A stretch of DNA of 64,000 nucleotides from Paraburkholderia sp. (GCF_004298475.1 NZ_SCRP01000034.1:304587-368586); one strand, 5' to 3'. Counted from the stretch's first letter, positions 21,441-31,959 are shown. Notes: generated by a model from the sequence alone, not told the origin. A program made the numbers and translations.

Positions 21441-22907
21441 ATGCAATCCCAGACCGATTCGGGCTTCACGTTCGTTCTCTTTGGCGGCACCGGCGACCTG
21501 TCGATGCGCAAGATCCTCCCCGCCCTCTATGAAGCGCATCGCTCAGGCATGCTCGCGGCGTCGGGCAAGATCGTATGCGTCGCACGGCAAGAGGACGACC
21601 GCGGGCAGTACCTTCAGTGGGTCGACGCGCATGTGCGGCCGCACGTCTCGAAAAACGGCCTCGACGAAGCCGCGTGGGCCAGCTTTCTCGCCCGCATCGA
21701 CTATGTGAAGCTCGACCTGTCGCGCGCAGAAGATTTCACGACGCTGCGCGACGCCATTGCGCCGTTGCCGGGCATCCGCGTGTTCTATCTCGCGACGGGC
21801 CCGTCGCTGTTCGTGCCGATCTGCCGCGCGCTCGCCTCGGTCGGGTTGAACAGCAACGCGCGCATCGTGCTGGAAAAGCCGCTTGGCTACGACCTCAAGT
21901 CGTCGAATGCGATCAACGACGCTGTCGGCGAAATCTTCGCCGAAGGCCAGATCTACCGGATCGATCACTACCTCGGCAAGGAGCCGGTGCAGAACCTGCT
22001 CGCGCTGCGCTTCGGCAACGCGCTCTTCGAGCCGCTGTGGCGCCGCGAATGGGTGGAGAGCATCCAGATCACCATCGCGGAGGAACTCGGCGTCGAGGCG
22101 CGCGGCGACTTCTACGACAATACCGGCGCGCTGCGCGACATGGTGCAAAATCACCTGTTGCAGTTGCTGTCGATCGTCGCCATGGAACCGCCTCACTCGA
22201 TGGATTCCGACTCGGTGCGCGACGAGAAGCTGCGCGTGCTGCGCGCGCTCAAGCCCATCGATACCCGCGACATCAGCAAGGTTGCGGTGCGCGGCCAGTA
22301 TCATGCGGGGGTGATCCGCGGCCAGGCCGTGCCGGCCTACGCGACCGAACCGGGCGTGAAGGAAGACAGCCGCACCGAGACCTTCGTCGCGCTCAAGGTG
22401 GAGATCGAGAACTGGCGCTGGGCCGGCGTGCCGTTTTTCCTGCGCACCGGCAAGCGGCTCGCGGACCGCGTCGCGGAAATCGTGGTGAACTTCCGCCCCG
22501 TGCCGCACTCGGCGCTCGGCGCGCCTGCGCTGCGCCCCGGCGCGAACCGCCTCGTGATCCGCCTGCAGCCGAACGAGACCATTCGTCTTTACTGCCTCGC
22601 GAAACAGCCTGGAGAAGGGATGAATCTCGCCAGCGTGCACCTCGATCTCGCGTTCGACCGGTTCTTCCGCGAAGGCCAGATGGAGGCGTATCAGCGCCTG
22701 CTGCTCGACGTGATCCACGGGCGGCTCGCGCTCTTCGTGCGCCGCGACGAGCAGGAAGCGGCCTGGAAATGGGTCGAGCCGATCCTGAACGAATGGGCGG
22801 CCTCGCTGCGTCCGCCGAAGCCTTACGCAGCCGGCACGTGGGGACCTGCCGCGTCGGGCGCGATGCTCGCGCAGCACGGCACCTGCTGGCTCGAAGAGGA
22901 AAACTGA
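21441..22907 (+). CDS. zwf: Glucose-6-phosphate 1-dehydrogenase
   Basis: The 488-residue enzyme oxidises glucose-6-phosphate to 6-phosphogluconolactone, feeding the Entner-Doudoroff and pentose-phosphate routes. The coenzyme motif FGGTGDLSMRK is at residues 14-24, and the active-site signature RIDHYLGKEPVQN is near 173-185. ATG at 21441 was preferred; a GTG twelve bases upstream (21429) is an alternative because GGAG is very close to the ATG. It heads the zwf-pgl-glk/hexR unit under the HexR-box promoter. Confidence 0.96.
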   Translation: MQSQTDSGFTFVLFGGTGDLSMRKILPALYEAHRSGMLAASGKIVCVARQEDDRGQYLQWVDAHVRPHVSKNGLDEAAWASFLARIDYVKLDLSRAEDFTTLRDAIAPLPGIRVFYLATGPSLFVPICRALASVGLNSNARIVLEKPLGYDLKSSNAINDAVGEIFAEGQIYRIDHYLGKEPVQNLLALRFGNALFEPLWRREWVESIQITIAEELGVEARGDFYDNTGALRDMVQNHLLQLLSIVAMEPPHSMDSDSVRDEKLRVLRALKPIDTRDISKVAVRGQYHAGVIRGQAVPAYATEPGVKEDSRTETFVALKVEIENWRWAGVPFFLRTGKRLADRVAEIVVNFRPVPHSALGAPALRPGANRLVIRLQPNETIRLYCLAKQPGEGMNLASVHLDLAFDRFFREGQMEAYQRLLLDVIHGRLALFVRRDEQEAAWKWVEPILNEWAASLRPPKPYAAGTWGPAASGAMLAQHGTCWLEEEN

Positions 22908-23021
22908 CGCTGGATGCAGGACGGCGGCCACGCGCTGCGCGGCCGCCCGGACACGACTGATGGGCTGATGGAATCTGCACGAGATCCGCAATGATCTCCG
23001 CACTAGCTGCATGGAGGAGAA

Positions 23022-23723
23022 GTGATCGAGCTTCATGTATTCGATGACCCGCGCGTCCAATCCGACGCGCTGGCACGCGCCGTGGGCGATGCGCTACATG
23101 CGTCGCTCGCCGCTCAGCAGGCCGCCCCCGGCACCGGCACGCGCCGGGCGACGCTCGCCGTCTCCGGCGGCACGAGCCCGCGCCCGTTCCTCGAGGCGCT
23201 GTCGACGCATCGCTTCGACTGGGCCCGCACCGACGTCACGCTCGTCGACGACCGCTGGGTGCCGGAGACCGACCCCGCCAGCAACGCGCGCCTCGTGCGC
23301 GAAACCCTGCTGAAAAACGAGGCTGCGCTCGCACGCTTCCTGCCGCTCGTGGACGTGTCCGCCACGCTCGACTCGCACGTCGCCGCGCTCAACGCCGATC
23401 CGCAGCGCCTGTTGCCCAACGTCGCCGTGCTCGGCATGGGCGAGGACGGCCACACGGCTTCGATCTTCGCGGACGCGCCCGAGTGGCACGAAGCGATCAC
23501 GACGGCTCGTCCGTTCGTCGCCGTGCATCCGCGGGCGGCGCCGCATGCGCGCGTGTCGTGGTCGATGCAGGCGCTGCGCCAGATCGATCGCCTCTTCCTG
23601 CTGATCGCGGGACAACGTAAGCTTGACGTTTTGCAACAGGCCGCCGCGGCCGAACAGAACAACGCCATATCTAAACTGGCGAACGACAAGGGAGTGAGAC
23701 TCGATGTCTACTGGTGTGCCTAA
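23022..23723 (+). CDS. pgl: 6-phosphogluconolactonase
   Basis: The 233-residue protein hydrolyses 6-phosphogluconolactone to 6-phosphogluconate, the step after Zwf. Family motifs are [39 protein letters not shown] and the [16 protein letters not shown] signature. The start is GTG at 23022 with GGAGGAGAA just upstream. The 3' end overlaps the glk/hexR start by 20 bases, so the two are translated together. Confidence 0.95.
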   Translation: MIELHVFDDPRVQSDALARAVGDALHASLAAQQAAPGTGTRRATLAVSGGTSPRPFLEALSTHRFDWARTDVTLVDDRWVPETDPASNARLVRETLLKNEAALARFLPLVDVSATLDSHVAALNADPQRLLPNVAVLGMGEDGHTASIFADAPEWHEAITTARPFVAVHPRAAPHARVSWSMQALRQIDRLFLLIAGQRKLDVLQQAAAAEQNNAISKLANDKGVRLDVYWCA

Positions 23724-25620
23724 CAAAGCTGGCCCGTCCGCGGGCCAGCACGCCGACGGACCGAGGCTCCTCGCCGATATCGGCGGAACCAACGCGCGCT
23801 TCGCACTCGAAACCGGCCCGGGCGAAATCGGCCAGGTGCGCGTGTATCCGTGCGCCGAGTACCCGGGCGTCGCGCAAGTAATCGAGCAATACCTGGCCGA
23901 CGTGAAGATCGGCCGCGTGAATCATGCGGCGATAGCGATTGCGAACCCGGTCGACGGCGACCAGGTGCGCATGACCAACCACGACTGGACCTTCTCGATC
24001 GAAGCCACGCGCCGCACGCTCGGCTTCGACACGCTGCTCGTCGTGAACGACTTCACCGCGCTCGCCATGGCGCTGCCGGGCCTCACCGACACCCAGCGCA
24101 TGCAGGTGGGCGGCGGCACACGGCGCCAGAACAGCGTGATCGGCCTGCTCGGGCCGGGCACGGGCCTCGGCGTCTCGGGCCTGATTCCCGCCGACGACCG
24201 CTGGATCGCGCTCGGCAGCGAAGGCGGCCACGCGAGCTTCTCGCCGCAGGACGAGCGCGAAGACCTCGTGCTGCAGTTCGCCCGCAAGAAGTGGCCGCAC
24301 GTCTCGTTCGAGCGCGTGTGCGCGGGCCCGGGGCTTGAGCTGATCTATCGTGCGCTCGCCGCGCGCGACAAGAAACGCGTCGTCGCCAGCCTCGATCCGG
24401 CCGAGGTCGCCAGGCGCGCCCACGAAGGCGAAGCGCTCGCGCAGGAAGCCGTCGAATGCTTCTGCGGCATTCTCGGCAGCTTCGCGGGCAACATCGCGAT
24501 GACGCTCGGCGCGCTCGGCGGCATCTATATCGGCGGCGGCGTCGTGCCGCGTCTCGGCGAGCTGTTCGCGCGCTCGTCGTTTCGCCAGCGCTTCGAGGCC
24601 AAAGGGCGCTTCGACGCGTATCTCGCGAATGTCCCCACCTACGTCATCACCGCCGAATATCCGGCGTTCCTCGGCGTCTCCGCGATCCTCGCCGAGCAGT
24701 TGTCGAACCGCGCGGGCGGCGGCTCGTCGGCCGTCTTCGAACGCATCCGCCAGATGCGCGACGCGCTCACGCCCGCCGAGCGCCGCGTGGCCGACCTCGC
24801 GCTCAACCATCCGCGCTCGATCATCAACGATCCGATCATCGACATCGCGCGCAAGGCCGACGTGAGCCAGCCGACGGTGATCCGCTTTTGCCGCTCGCTC
24901 GGCTGCCAGGGGCTCTCCGACTTCAAGCTCAAGCTCGCGACCGGCCTCACGGGCACGATTCCCGTGAGCCACAGCCAGGTGCATCTGGGCGACGCGGCGA
25001 CCGACTTCGGCGCGAAGGTGCTCGACAACACCGTTTCGGCGATTCTGCAGCTGCGCGAGCACCTGAACTTCGAGCACGTCGAAGAGGCCATCTCGCTGCT
25101 CAACGGCGCGCGCCGCATCGAGTTCTACGGGCTCGGCAATTCGCACATCGTCGCGCAGGACGCGCATTACAAGTTCTTCCGCTTCGGCATTCCGACCATC
25201 GCCTACGGCGACCTGTACATGCAGGCGGCCTCGGCGGCGCTGCTCGGCAAGGGCGACGTGATCGTGGCCGTGTCGAAATCGGGCCGCGCGCCCGAGCTGC
25301 TGCGCGTGCTCGACGTCGCGATGCAGGCCGGCGCGAAGGTGATCGCCATCACGTCGAGCAACACGCCGCTCGCGCGCCGCGCGAACGTTGCGCTCGAAAC
25401 CGATCACATCGAAATGCGCGAGTCGCAGCTTTCGATGATCTCGCGCATCCTGCATCTGCTGATGATCGACATTCTCGCGGTGGGCGTCGCGATCCGCCGC
25501 GCGTCTCCGGAAGGCGACATGCACGACGCGATGGAACGCGTGCGCGCGCAGGCCGACGACGATGCATCGGCCGTGCTCGACTGGCTGAGCCACGGAGCGT
25601 CGTCGACCGCGCGCGACTGA
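23704..25620 (+). CDS. glk: Glucokinase fused to HexR-type (RpiR family) regulator
   Basis: The 638-residue protein has two parts. Residues 20-340 are a ROK-independent bacterial glucokinase: [12 protein letters not shown] phosphate motif (24-35), ALPG and [10 protein letters not shown] motifs, the [10 protein letters not shown] segment and a [12 protein letters not shown] motif. From about 345 an RpiR helix-turn-helix begins ([13 protein letters not shown], then [14 protein letters not shown]), followed by a SIS sugar-phosphate-binding domain ([14 protein letters not shown] to [13 protein letters not shown]). The fusion is known in Burkholderia-type genomes. The protein should both phosphorylate glucose and repress the zwf promoter. 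The gene is the last of the unit and is followed by a strong terminator. Confidence 0.95.
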   Translation: MSTGVPNKAGPSAGQHADGPRLLADIGGTNARFALETGPGEIGQVRVYPCAEYPGVAQVIEQYLADVKIGRVNHAAIAIANPVDGDQVRMTNHDWTFSIEATRRTLGFDTLLVVNDFTALAMALPGLTDTQRMQVGGGTRRQNSVIGLLGPGTGLGVSGLIPADDRWIALGSEGGHASFSPQDEREDLVLQFARKKWPHVSFERVCAGPGLELIYRALAARDKKRVVASLDPAEVARRAHEGEALAQEAVECFCGILGSFAGNIAMTLGALGGIYIGGGVVPRLGELFARSSFRQRFEAKGRFDAYLANVPTYVITAEYPAFLGVSAILAEQLSNRAGGGSSAVFERIRQMRDALTPAERRVADLALNHPRSIINDPIIDIARKADVSQPTVIRFCRSLGCQGLSDFKLKLATGLTGTIPVSHSQVHLGDAATDFGAKVLDNTVSAILQLREHLNFEHVEEAISLLNGARRIEFYGLGNSHIVAQDAHYKFFRFGIPTIAYGDLYMQAASAALLGKGDVIVAVSKSGRAPELLRVLDVAMQAGAKVIAITSSNTPLARRANVALETDHIEMRESQLSMISRILHLLMIDILAVGVAIRRASPEGDMHDAMERVRAQADDDASAVLDWLSHGASSTARD

Positions 25621-25663
25621 TTGCGGCCTGTACGCGCACCTTTGCGCGCGCAACGGCATGGGC

Positions 25664-25695
25664 AAAAAAATGGGACGTCCTGGCGTCCCATTTTT
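25664..25695. terminator. Bidirectional terminator after glk/hexR
   Basis: Perfect arms AAAAATGGGACG (25666-25677) and CGTCCCATTTTT (25684-25695) enclose a six-base loop, giving A- and T-runs on both sides. It separates the convergent glk/hexR and MFS genes. Confidence 0.93.
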
Positions 25696-25722
25696 CATGG
25701 CGGCTGCCGCTGGCCGCTTCGC

Positions 25723-26958
25723 TTATGTCGAAGCAGGCTGCCGCGCCTGACCCGGCGCGGGATGCCCGTGCCAGCGCACGACGAGCAAGCGCCCGACGTA
25801 GGCGAGCATGCCGCACACGCCGATCGTGACGCCCATGCCGAACGGCGAGACGCCGGGAAACGCGCCGACCACGGCGCTCGCGAGCGCGCCGAGGCCAAGC
25901 TGCGCCGCGCCGAACACGGCCGCCGCCGCGCCTGCGTTCATCGGATAGCGGTGCATCAGATCGGTCGCGCAATTCGCGCCGAGAACGCCCACCACGCTCA
26001 CCACGAAGAACAGCCCGAACACGATCGACCACAGCCCGCCCCACCCGGTCAGGCACATCAGCGCGACGAACAGCGACGCGATGCAACTGACCGTCGACGC
26101 CATCGAGACCATGCGCAGCACGCCGAGCCGGCCGACCAGCCGCGTGTTGAGCACGTTGCCGAGCATGATGCCGAACACGTTCACGCCGAAGAAAAGCCCG
26201 TAATGCTGCGGCGAAACGTGGAAATACTCGATGTAGACGAACGGCGTGGCGGAGATATAGGTGAACATCGACGCGAACGCCATGCCGCCGCACAGCATGT
26301 GCCCCCACACGAGCGGATCGCGCAGCAGGCGCCCGTAGGCGGCGAACGATCGGAACACCGCCGCGCTTTCGCGCTTTTCGGGCGGCCAGGTCTCGGGCAC
26401 GCGCAGCCAGGCCGCGACGGCGCACGCGAGCCCGAACAGCGTGAGCGCGACGAACACGACGCGCCAGCCGCCGATCAGCAGCAACTGCCCGCCGATCAGC
26501 GGCGCGAGCAGCGGCCCGATCGACATGACGATGGCGACCATCGAAAGCACCTTGGCGGCATCGGATGGATCGTGTGCGTCGCGGGCGATGGCGCGCGCGA
26601 GCACCGACGCCGCGCCCGCGCCGAGCGCCTGCAAAAAGCGCACGATCACCAGTTCGCCGATGGAAAACGACAGCCAGCACGCAATGCTCGCCACGGTGAA
26701 GAGCGCGATGCCGCCCAGCAGCACCGGGCGGCGGCCATAGGCATCGGACACCGGGCCGTAGAGCAGCATGCCGACCGAAAAACCGGCCATGAAGCTCGTG
26801 AGGGTCGCGGACGCCGCCGCTGCCGATACGCCGAACGTCTGCGCGATGCCCGGCAGGCTCGGCAGGTACATGTCGGTTGCGAGCGGGCCGCAGGCCGCGA
26901 GCGCGCCGAGCAGCAGAATCAGCCGGATATCAGGCCGGCGGCGTGGCGAATGAGGCAT
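25723..26958 (-). CDS. MFS drug-resistance transporter, Bcr/CflA family
   Basis: The 411-residue inner-membrane protein has 12 predicted membrane segments. MFS and DHA1 motifs are clear: [16 protein letters not shown] after the first segment, [19 protein letters not shown] between segments 2 and 3, and [21 protein letters not shown] in segment 4, typical of Bcr/CflA proton-driven exporters (bicyclomycin, chloramphenicol, other small molecules). The actual substrate cannot be told. The ATG at 26958 starts just before the Arg-rich cytoplasmic N-terminus; the longer frame to 27102 lacks support. Confidence 0.92.
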   Translation of the reverse strand: MPHSPRRRPDIRLILLLGALAACGPLATDMYLPSLPGIAQTFGVSAAAASATLTSFMAGFSVGMLLYGPVSDAYGRRPVLLGGIALFTVASIACWLSFSIGELVIVRFLQALGAGAASVLARAIARDAHDPSDAAKVLSMVAIVMSIGPLLAPLIGGQLLLIGGWRVVFVALTLFGLACAVAAWLRVPETWPPEKRESAAVFRSFAAYGRLLRDPLVWGHMLCGGMAFASMFTYISATPFVYIEYFHVSPQHYGLFFGVNVFGIMLGNVLNTRLVGRLGVLRMVSMASTVSCIASLFVALMCLTGWGGLWSIVFGLFFVVSVVGVLGANCATDLMHRYPMNAGAAAAVFGAAQLGLGALASAVVGAFPGVSPFGMGVTIGVCGMLAYVGRLLVVRWHGHPAPGQARQPAST

Positions 26959-27383
26959 GGAAATGGGCAGGAACGGGCAGAAACGTGCAGAAGCGGGCCG
27001 CGTGCGTTCGAGCGGCGTCAAGCCGCGGCCGTATCGGTCATGAGCCGCTTCGCGCGTGGCGCGCGCGGCATCGGAGCGAGCCATTGTACCCGAGGCAGGC
27101 ACGGGTCTTTAGCGCTGCAAAAACGGCTCCAAAAACGGAAAAATCGTCCATCGTGGCGGCTTTCGTGGCCGGTTTCGCGACCGGTTTCGTCGCGACGTCG
27201 CACCCCGCCCACCCGCCTTCGGACCGGGCTGGCCGCTCTTGCGCCAGCGCGGCGCGCGCGGCTGCCGCGGCAACCTGCACCCCGGACCTATCCCCGCGAG
27301 TCCGGTACAATTTCGCCAGATTCCCCCTACGCGGCGCGAGATTGCACGCCGCGCGCCACATCACTCACGCAGGTTCAGCACTC
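26959..27383. other. Divergent intergenic region between MFS gene and hemL
   Basis: No gene is seen. The hemL side contains TACAAT at 27306-27311, 73 bp before the start, as a possible -10 box. The middle has short degenerate repeats of GGTTTCG. Confidence 0.45.
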
Positions 27384-28673
27384 ATGTCCAACACCCAGTC
27401 CAGGAACCAGGCCCTCTTCGAACGCGCGCAGCAAACCATTCCCGGCGGCGTCAACTCGCCCGTACGCGCCTTCCGCTCGGTCGGCGGCACGCCGCGCTTC
27501 GTCGAGCGCGCCGAAGGGCCGTACTTCTGGGATGCCGACGGCCAGCGCTATATCGACTACATCGGCTCGTGGGGCCCGATGATCCTCGGCCACGTCCATC
27601 CCGAAGTGCTCGACGCCGTGCAGCGCGTGCTCTCGAAGGGCTTCTCGTTCGGCGCGCCGACCGAGGCCGAGATCGAGATCGCCGAGGAAATCTGCAGGAT
27701 CGTGCCGTCGATGGAACAGGTGCGCATGGTGTCGAGCGGCACCGAAGCGACCATGAGCGCGCTGCGTCTCGCGCGCGGCTTCACGAAGCGCGACCGCATC
27801 GTGAAGTTCGAGGGCTGCTACCACGGCCACGCGGACAGCCTGCTCGTGAAGGCCGGCTCGGGCCTGCTCACGTTCGGCAACCCGACTTCGGCGGGCGTGC
27901 CCGTTGACATCGCGAAGCACACCACCGGGCTCGAGTACAACAACGTCGCGGCGCTCGAAGAGGCGTTCAAGGCGTTCGGCGACGAAATCGCCGCCGTGAT
28001 CATCGAACCCGTCGCGGGCAACATGAATCTCGTGAAGGCCTCGCCGGCATTCATCGGCGCATTGCGCAGCCTGTGCACGAAGCACGGCGTCGTGCTGATT
28101 TTCGACGAAGTGATGTGCGGCTTCCGCGTGGGCCTCAAAGGCGCGCAGGCGCTCTACGGCGTCGAGGCCGACATGGTGTGCCTCGGCAAGGTGATCGGCG
28201 GCGGCATGCCCGCAGCGGCGTTCGGCGGCCGGCGCGAGATCATGGATCACCTCGCGCCGAACGGCACCGTGTATCAGGCAGGCACGCTCTCGGGCAATCC
28301 GGTTGCGGTCGCGGCCGGTCTCAAGACGCTGCAGCTGATCCAGGCGCCCGGTTTCTACGATCGCCTCACGGCGCAGACCGCGCGTCTCGCGCAAGGCCTC
28401 ACCGAGGCGGCACGCGAAGCGAAAGTGCCGTTCGTCGCCGATTCGGTGGGCGGCATGTTCGGCCTCTACTTCGCCGAGAAGGTCCCGACGAGCTTCGCCG
28501 AAGTCACGAAGAGCGATGTCGCGCGCTTTAACCGCTTCTTCCACCAGATGCTGGACGCGGGCGTGTACTTCGCGCCGTCGGCTTATGAAGCGGGCTTCGT
28601 GTCGATCAAGCACGACGACGCGATCATCGACGAGACCATCGCCGCCGCACGCCGCGCGTTCGCCGAAGCATAA
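27384..28673 (+). CDS. hemL: Glutamate-1-semialdehyde 2,1-aminomutase
   Basis: HemL makes 5-aminolevulinate, the first committed tetrapyrrole precursor, using PLP. The 429-residue protein shows the N-terminal [16 protein letters not shown], the [19 protein letters not shown]-phosphate motif, the EPVAGNM and [11 protein letters not shown] segments and the PLP lysine (about Lys269) in [17 protein letters not shown]. Start at 27384 matches the family N-terminus ([15 protein letters not shown]). It heads a hemL-ribD-ribE run. Confidence 0.96.
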   Translation: MSNTQSRNQALFERAQQTIPGGVNSPVRAFRSVGGTPRFVERAEGPYFWDADGQRYIDYIGSWGPMILGHVHPEVLDAVQRVLSKGFSFGAPTEAEIEIAEEICRIVPSMEQVRMVSSGTEATMSALRLARGFTKRDRIVKFEGCYHGHADSLLVKAGSGLLTFGNPTSAGVPVDIAKHTTGLEYNNVAALEEAFKAFGDEIAAVIIEPVAGNMNLVKASPAFIGALRSLCTKHGVVLIFDEVMCGFRVGLKGAQALYGVEADMVCLGKVIGGGMPAAAFGGRREIMDHLAPNGTVYQAGTLSGNPVAVAAGLKTLQLIQAPGFYDRLTAQTARLAQGLTEAAREAKVPFVADSVGGMFGLYFAEKVPTSFAEVTKSDVARFNRFFHQMLDAGVYFAPSAYEAGFVSIKHDDAIIDETIAAARRAFAEA

Positions 28674-28752
28674 ACTCGCGCGACGCACGCCACGAGAGAG
28701 CGCCGGGCACCTCGCCCGGCTCACCCGAACCGCTGCCCGGAAGTGCACGACG

Positions 28753-29895
28753 ATGTTCTCGCAAACCGATTTCGTCCATATGGAACGCGCGCTCGCCCTC
28801 GCGGCGCGCGGCCTTTACACGACCGATCCGAATCCGCGCGTCGGCTGTGTGCTGGTGAAGGACGGCGTGGTGATCGGCGAAGGCTTCACGCAGCCGGCCG
28901 GCCAGGACCACGCCGAAATCCAGGCGATGAAGGACGCGCGCGGGCGCGGCCATGAACTGCGCGGCGCAACGGCTTATGTGACGCTCGAACCGTGCAGCCA
29001 CTTCGGCCGCACGCCGCCCTGCGCGGGCGCGCTCATCGAAGCGAAGGTCGCGCGCGTGATCGCGGCGATGGAAGACCCGAATCCGCTCGTATCGGGGCGC
29101 GGCCTCACGATGCTGCGCGATGCCGGTATCGACGTGCGCTGCGGGCTGCTCGCGAACGAAGCGCGCGAGATGAACATCGGTTTCGTCTCGCGCATGACGA
29201 GAAAGCGCCCGTGGGTGCGCATGAAGATCGCGGCGTCGCTCGACGGCCGCACGGGCCTGCCCTCCGGCGTGAGCCAGTGGATCACGGGCGCCGAAGCGCG
29301 CGCGGACGGCCACGCGTGGCGCGCGCGTGCCTCGGCGATTCTCACGGGCATCGGCACCGTCAGGGAAGACGATCCGCGCCTGACCGTGCGCGCGGTCGAC
29401 ACGCCGCGCCAGCCGAAGCGCATCCTGGTCGACAGCAGGCTCGAAGTGCCGCCCGAAGCGCAGATTCTCGCTGGCGCGCCGACACTCGTGTTTTGCGCTT
29501 CGCTTGACGATCGCAATGCCGAGCGGGCCGAAGCGCTGCGTGCGCGCGGCGCCGAACTGGTGGCGCTCGGCAACGGACACGGCAAGGTCGATCTGCCCGC
29601 GATGCTCACCGAACTGGCGGCGCGCGGCGTGAACGAGCTTCACGTCGAGGCCGGCAACAAGCTCAACGGCTCGCTGCTGCGCGAGGGCTGCGTGGACGAG
29701 CTGCTGCTCTACGTCGCGCCGTCGCTGCTCGGCACCGACGCGCTCGGCATGATCGACATCGCCGCGCCCGCGAGCCTCGACGAGCGCACGCGCCTGACCT
29801 TCCATGCGGTCGAGCGCATCGGCGACGATCTGCGCATCCTCGCGCGGGTGGTGCGCGTGGTGCGCGGCGAGAACCCGCAGGCGGATGCGCCGTAA
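28753..29895 (+). CDS. ribD: Bifunctional riboflavin deaminase/reductase
   Basis: The 380-residue enzyme carries out the second and third steps of riboflavin synthesis. The N-terminal cytidine-deaminase-like domain has the zinc site His53-Ala-Glu55 and Cys81...Cys90 in LEPCSHFGRTPPC. The C-terminal reductase domain (from about 150) has MKIAASLDGRTGLPSG and the NELHVEAGNKLNGSLL motif. It lies 79 bp after hemL and 48 bp before ribE. Confidence 0.96.
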   Translation: MFSQTDFVHMERALALAARGLYTTDPNPRVGCVLVKDGVVIGEGFTQPAGQDHAEIQAMKDARGRGHELRGATAYVTLEPCSHFGRTPPCAGALIEAKVARVIAAMEDPNPLVSGRGLTMLRDAGIDVRCGLLANEAREMNIGFVSRMTRKRPWVRMKIAASLDGRTGLPSGVSQWITGAEARADGHAWRARASAILTGIGTVREDDPRLTVRAVDTPRQPKRILVDSRLEVPPEAQILAGAPTLVFCASLDDRNAERAEALRARGAELVALGNGHGKVDLPAMLTELAARGVNELHVEAGNKLNGSLLREGCVDELLLYVAPSLLGTDALGMIDIAAPASLDERTRLTFHAVERIGDDLRILARVVRVVRGENPQADAP

Positions 29896-29943
29896 AGGGC
29901 CGCCGCGCCTCTCACTCACGAAACGAACACAAGGAACAGCACG

Positions 29944-30573
29944 ATGTTTACCGGAATCGTCGCGGCAGTGGGCCGCATCGAATCGATCAAGCCGCTTGGC
30001 GCCGGTGCTGATGCGGGCGTGCGCCTCACCGTCGATGCGGGCAGCCTCGATCTCGATGACGTGCAGATCGGCGACAGCATCGCGATCCAGGGCGCGTGCA
30101 TGACCGTGATCGAAAAGTCGGCAACGCGCTTCGACGTCGAAGTCTCGCGCGAAAGCCTGAACCACACCGTGGGCCTCGCCGCGACCGGCGACGTGAACCT
30201 CGAAAAGGCGTTGCGCGCGCATGACCGCCTCGGTGGCCACATCGTGTCGGGCCACGTGGATGGCCTCGGCACGGTTACGCGCTTTGCGCCGGTCGGTGAG
30301 TCGCATGAACTGCGCGTTCTCGCACCCGCCGACGTCGGCCGCTACCTCGCTTACAAGGGTTCGGTGACGATCAATGGCGTGAGCCTCACCGTGAACTCGG
30401 TCGACGACCGCGCGGACAGCTGTGAATTCTCGATCAACCTGATTCCGCACACTGTCGAGGTGACGACGCTCAGGCATCTGCAGGCCGGGTCGCAGGTGAA
30501 TCTGGAGATCGACCTGATTGCGCGGTATGTGGAGCGGATGCTGTCGACGGCGTCGACTATCCAACGTAGCTGA
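29944..30573 (+). CDS. ribE: Riboflavin synthase alpha subunit
   Basis: The 209-residue enzyme dismutates two 6,7-dimethyl-8-ribityllumazine molecules into riboflavin. It starts with the invariant MFTGIV and has two lumazine-binding barrels, each with a GxxLTV-type segment (IQGACMTVIEKS and INGVSLTVNSV), followed by LIPHTVEVTTL. The next riboflavin gene lies 6 kb away beyond accessory DNA, whereas ribB normally follows closely in related genomes (recalled). Confidence 0.95.
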   Translation: MFTGIVAAVGRIESIKPLGAGADAGVRLTVDAGSLDLDDVQIGDSIAIQGACMTVIEKSATRFDVEVSRESLNHTVGLAATGDVNLEKALRAHDRLGGHIVSGHVDGLGTVTRFAPVGESHELRVLAPADVGRYLAYKGSVTINGVSLTVNSVDDRADSCEFSINLIPHTVEVTTLRHLQAGSQVNLEIDLIARYVERMLSTASTIQRS

Positions 30574-30686
30574 CCGCTGCGAGGAGCCTGGCGGGCAACA
30601 GTGCAACTCTCGGGGCGCGTTGCCCCGGCGCGTCGGTTATCAACCCTCCTGTCACTCAAACCGGACTACGCCGCGGCCGATCGCAA

Positions 30687-31187
30687 TCAGGCGGCTGTTC
30701 CTCCACCGCTCGTCAGTTCTTTCAACGCTCGCTCCGGGGACACGGGTCCCTTGTAAAGCGGGCTACACGGCGTACGCGCCAGTTCTAGCGACAGCTCGAT
30801 GAGTTCGGTCGGTTTGTCTTGGGTGCGGTAGGCTTCGGCGAGATGTGCGAACTCCGTCATGATGCCGACAACGCTGCGATTTTGCGTCTTCGCGTATTTG
30901 ACGACCTGCATTTCGCGTACTTCCGAGTCGATAAACGAACGCGGCACGCCGTGGGCGGCCAGTATATCCACCAGAGCCCCCGGGAGCCTGACCGCCAGGT
31001 TGGCGGCCGGAGCCAACGGCATCAGCACCGGCAATAGCGTCCGCTCATTCACAAGCATCGCAACCTGCGGCCGCCATGGCAAAACAGTTGCGTACCAGTT
31101 GCCAAGCTTCGTGGTGCTGCTTCCGACCTCGAGCACATCAGGATTCAGGCGTTTGAGCAGCTTGTGAGTGCAGTAAAGATGCAACAT
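30687..31187 (-). CDS. DUF6933-domain protein
   Basis: The 166-residue protein begins MLHLYCTHKLLKRL and continues LGNWYATVLPWRPQVAMLVNERTLLPVLMPLAPAANL, the pattern I recall for DUF6933 proteins, which have no assigned function. No strong RBS precedes the ATG. The gene runs opposite to the riboflavin genes and belongs to the accessory segment. A 17-18 base sequence near its 3' end (30739-30756) recurs upstream of its start (31259-31275). Confidence 0.75.
   Translation of the reverse strand: MLHLYCTHKLLKRLNPDVLEVGSSTTKLGNWYATVLPWRPQVAMLVNERTLLPVLMPLAPAANLAVRLPGALVDILAAHGVPRSFIDSEVREMQVVKYAKTQNRSVVGIMTEFAHLAEAYRTQDKPTELIELSLELARTPCSPLYKGPVSPERALKELTSGGGTAA
30739..30756. repeat. Direct repeat, copy 1 (inside DUF6933 gene)
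   Basis: GACACGGGTCCCTTGTAA here matches 31259-31275 except for one missing T. The two copies bracket most of the DUF6933 gene. Confidence 0.7.
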
Positions 31188-31258
31188 GGAAAAGGGAGCA
31201 ACCTCGTACCAGGAGAAGATGTACGCCGAGCTAACAAGCGTGGTCCGGCCCGCTCGCC

Positions 31259-31275
31259 GACACGGGCCCTTGTAA
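31259..31275. repeat. Direct repeat, copy 2 (upstream of DUF6933 gene)
   Basis: GACACGGGCCCTTGTAA repeats the 3' coding region of the DUF6933 gene; on the minus strand it still reads YKGPVS. It looks like a remnant of a second gene copy or a recombination scar. Confidence 0.7.
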
Positions 31276-31276
31276 T

Positions 31277-31295
31277 TATACGCAGGTAGCGTATA
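31277..31295. promoter_or_regulatory. Inverted repeat, candidate operator of the first toxin-antitoxin pair
   Basis: TATACGC-AGGTA-GCGTATA has perfect seven-base arms and ends 8 bp before the toxin start. This is the usual place for antitoxin-mediated autorepression. Confidence 0.75.
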
Positions 31296-31303
31296 GTTTT
31301 GTC

Positions 31304-31648
31304 ATGCAAGCGACCTTCATTGAACTGCCGCCATTTTCCCGTGAACGCGAGAACTACCTGGCGGATGACGAGTACGCCGTCCTGCAGAAAGAGCTGCTGG
31401 CTAATCCCGAGGCTGGTGACTTGATCAAAGGAGCCGGCGGTCTGCGGAAGTTGAGGTTCGCCGACAAACGCCGCCAGAAAGGCAAACGCGGTGGCCTACG
31501 AGTGATCTATTACTACTGGGTCAGCGGTTTCCAATTCTGGTTGTTCACACTGTACGACAAGGATGAAATGGCAGATCTATCCAGTGACGAGCGCAAAGCC
31601 TTCGCGAAGCTGCTGGCAAGAGAGGTCACGATACGGAGCAAGCAATGA
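31304..31648 (+). CDS. RelE/HigB-family toxin
   Basis: The 114-residue protein resembles HigB2/RelE-type mRNA interferases. ERENYLADDEYAVLQKELLANPEAGDLIKGAGGLRKLRF and GKRGGLRVIYYYW are characteristic, with the basic strand and the final KDEMADLSSDERKAFAKLL helix. Such toxins cleave mRNA on the ribosome. Toxin-first order and a four-base overlap with the antitoxin gene (ATGA) fit the HigBA arrangement. Confidence 0.85.
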   Translation: MQATFIELPPFSRERENYLADDEYAVLQKELLANPEAGDLIKGAGGLRKLRFADKRRQKGKRGGLRVIYYYWVSGFQFWLFTLYDKDEMADLSSDERKAFAKLLAREVTIRSKQ

Positions 31649-31959
31649 AGAAGCGAAATCTGTTTGCTGAATTGACTGAGGGTCTCGACGCCCTTGCTAC
31701 GGAGCGCGAAGGGAAAATCACGCTGCGGAAGATCAAGGCCGACGTGCCCGATGCGCTCGAAGTCTCGCCGGCCGAAATCAAGGCCGTGCGCGAAGCCTCT
31801 CACGCATCGCAAGCCGTCATGGCCCGAAGCCTGCGCATCAACGTGCGCACGTATCAGAATTGGGAGCAAGGCAAGGCCAGGCCCAACGCACAGGCCGCCA
31901 CACTGATCCGACTGGTCGCCAAGCACCCGGAAACGCTTCAGATGCTGGAAACGCTCTGA
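31645..31959 (+). CDS. XRE-type antitoxin (HigA/NadS-like)
   Basis: The 104-residue protein has a C-terminal helix-turn-helix (VSPAEIKAVREASHASQAVMARSLRINVRTYQNWEQGK, about 40-78), as in NadS/HigA antitoxins, and an N-terminal segment that should contact the toxin. It should neutralise the toxin and repress the operon at the inverted repeat 31277-31295. The last 19 bases of the gene are repeated exactly at 32417-32435. Confidence 0.85.
   Translation: MKKRNLFAELTEGLDALATEREGKITLRKIKADVPDALEVSPAEIKAVREASHASQAVMARSLRINVRTYQNWEQGKARPNAQAATLIRLVAKHPETLQMLETL

Noticed and set aside
23671-25698. 675-codon minus-strand frame opposite glk/hexR
   Set aside because: Antisense shadow of the glk/hexR fusion, Arg/Ala-rich, without domains.
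28624-30606. 660-codon minus-strand frame opposite ribD/ribE
   Set aside because: Shadow of two clearly identified riboflavin genes.
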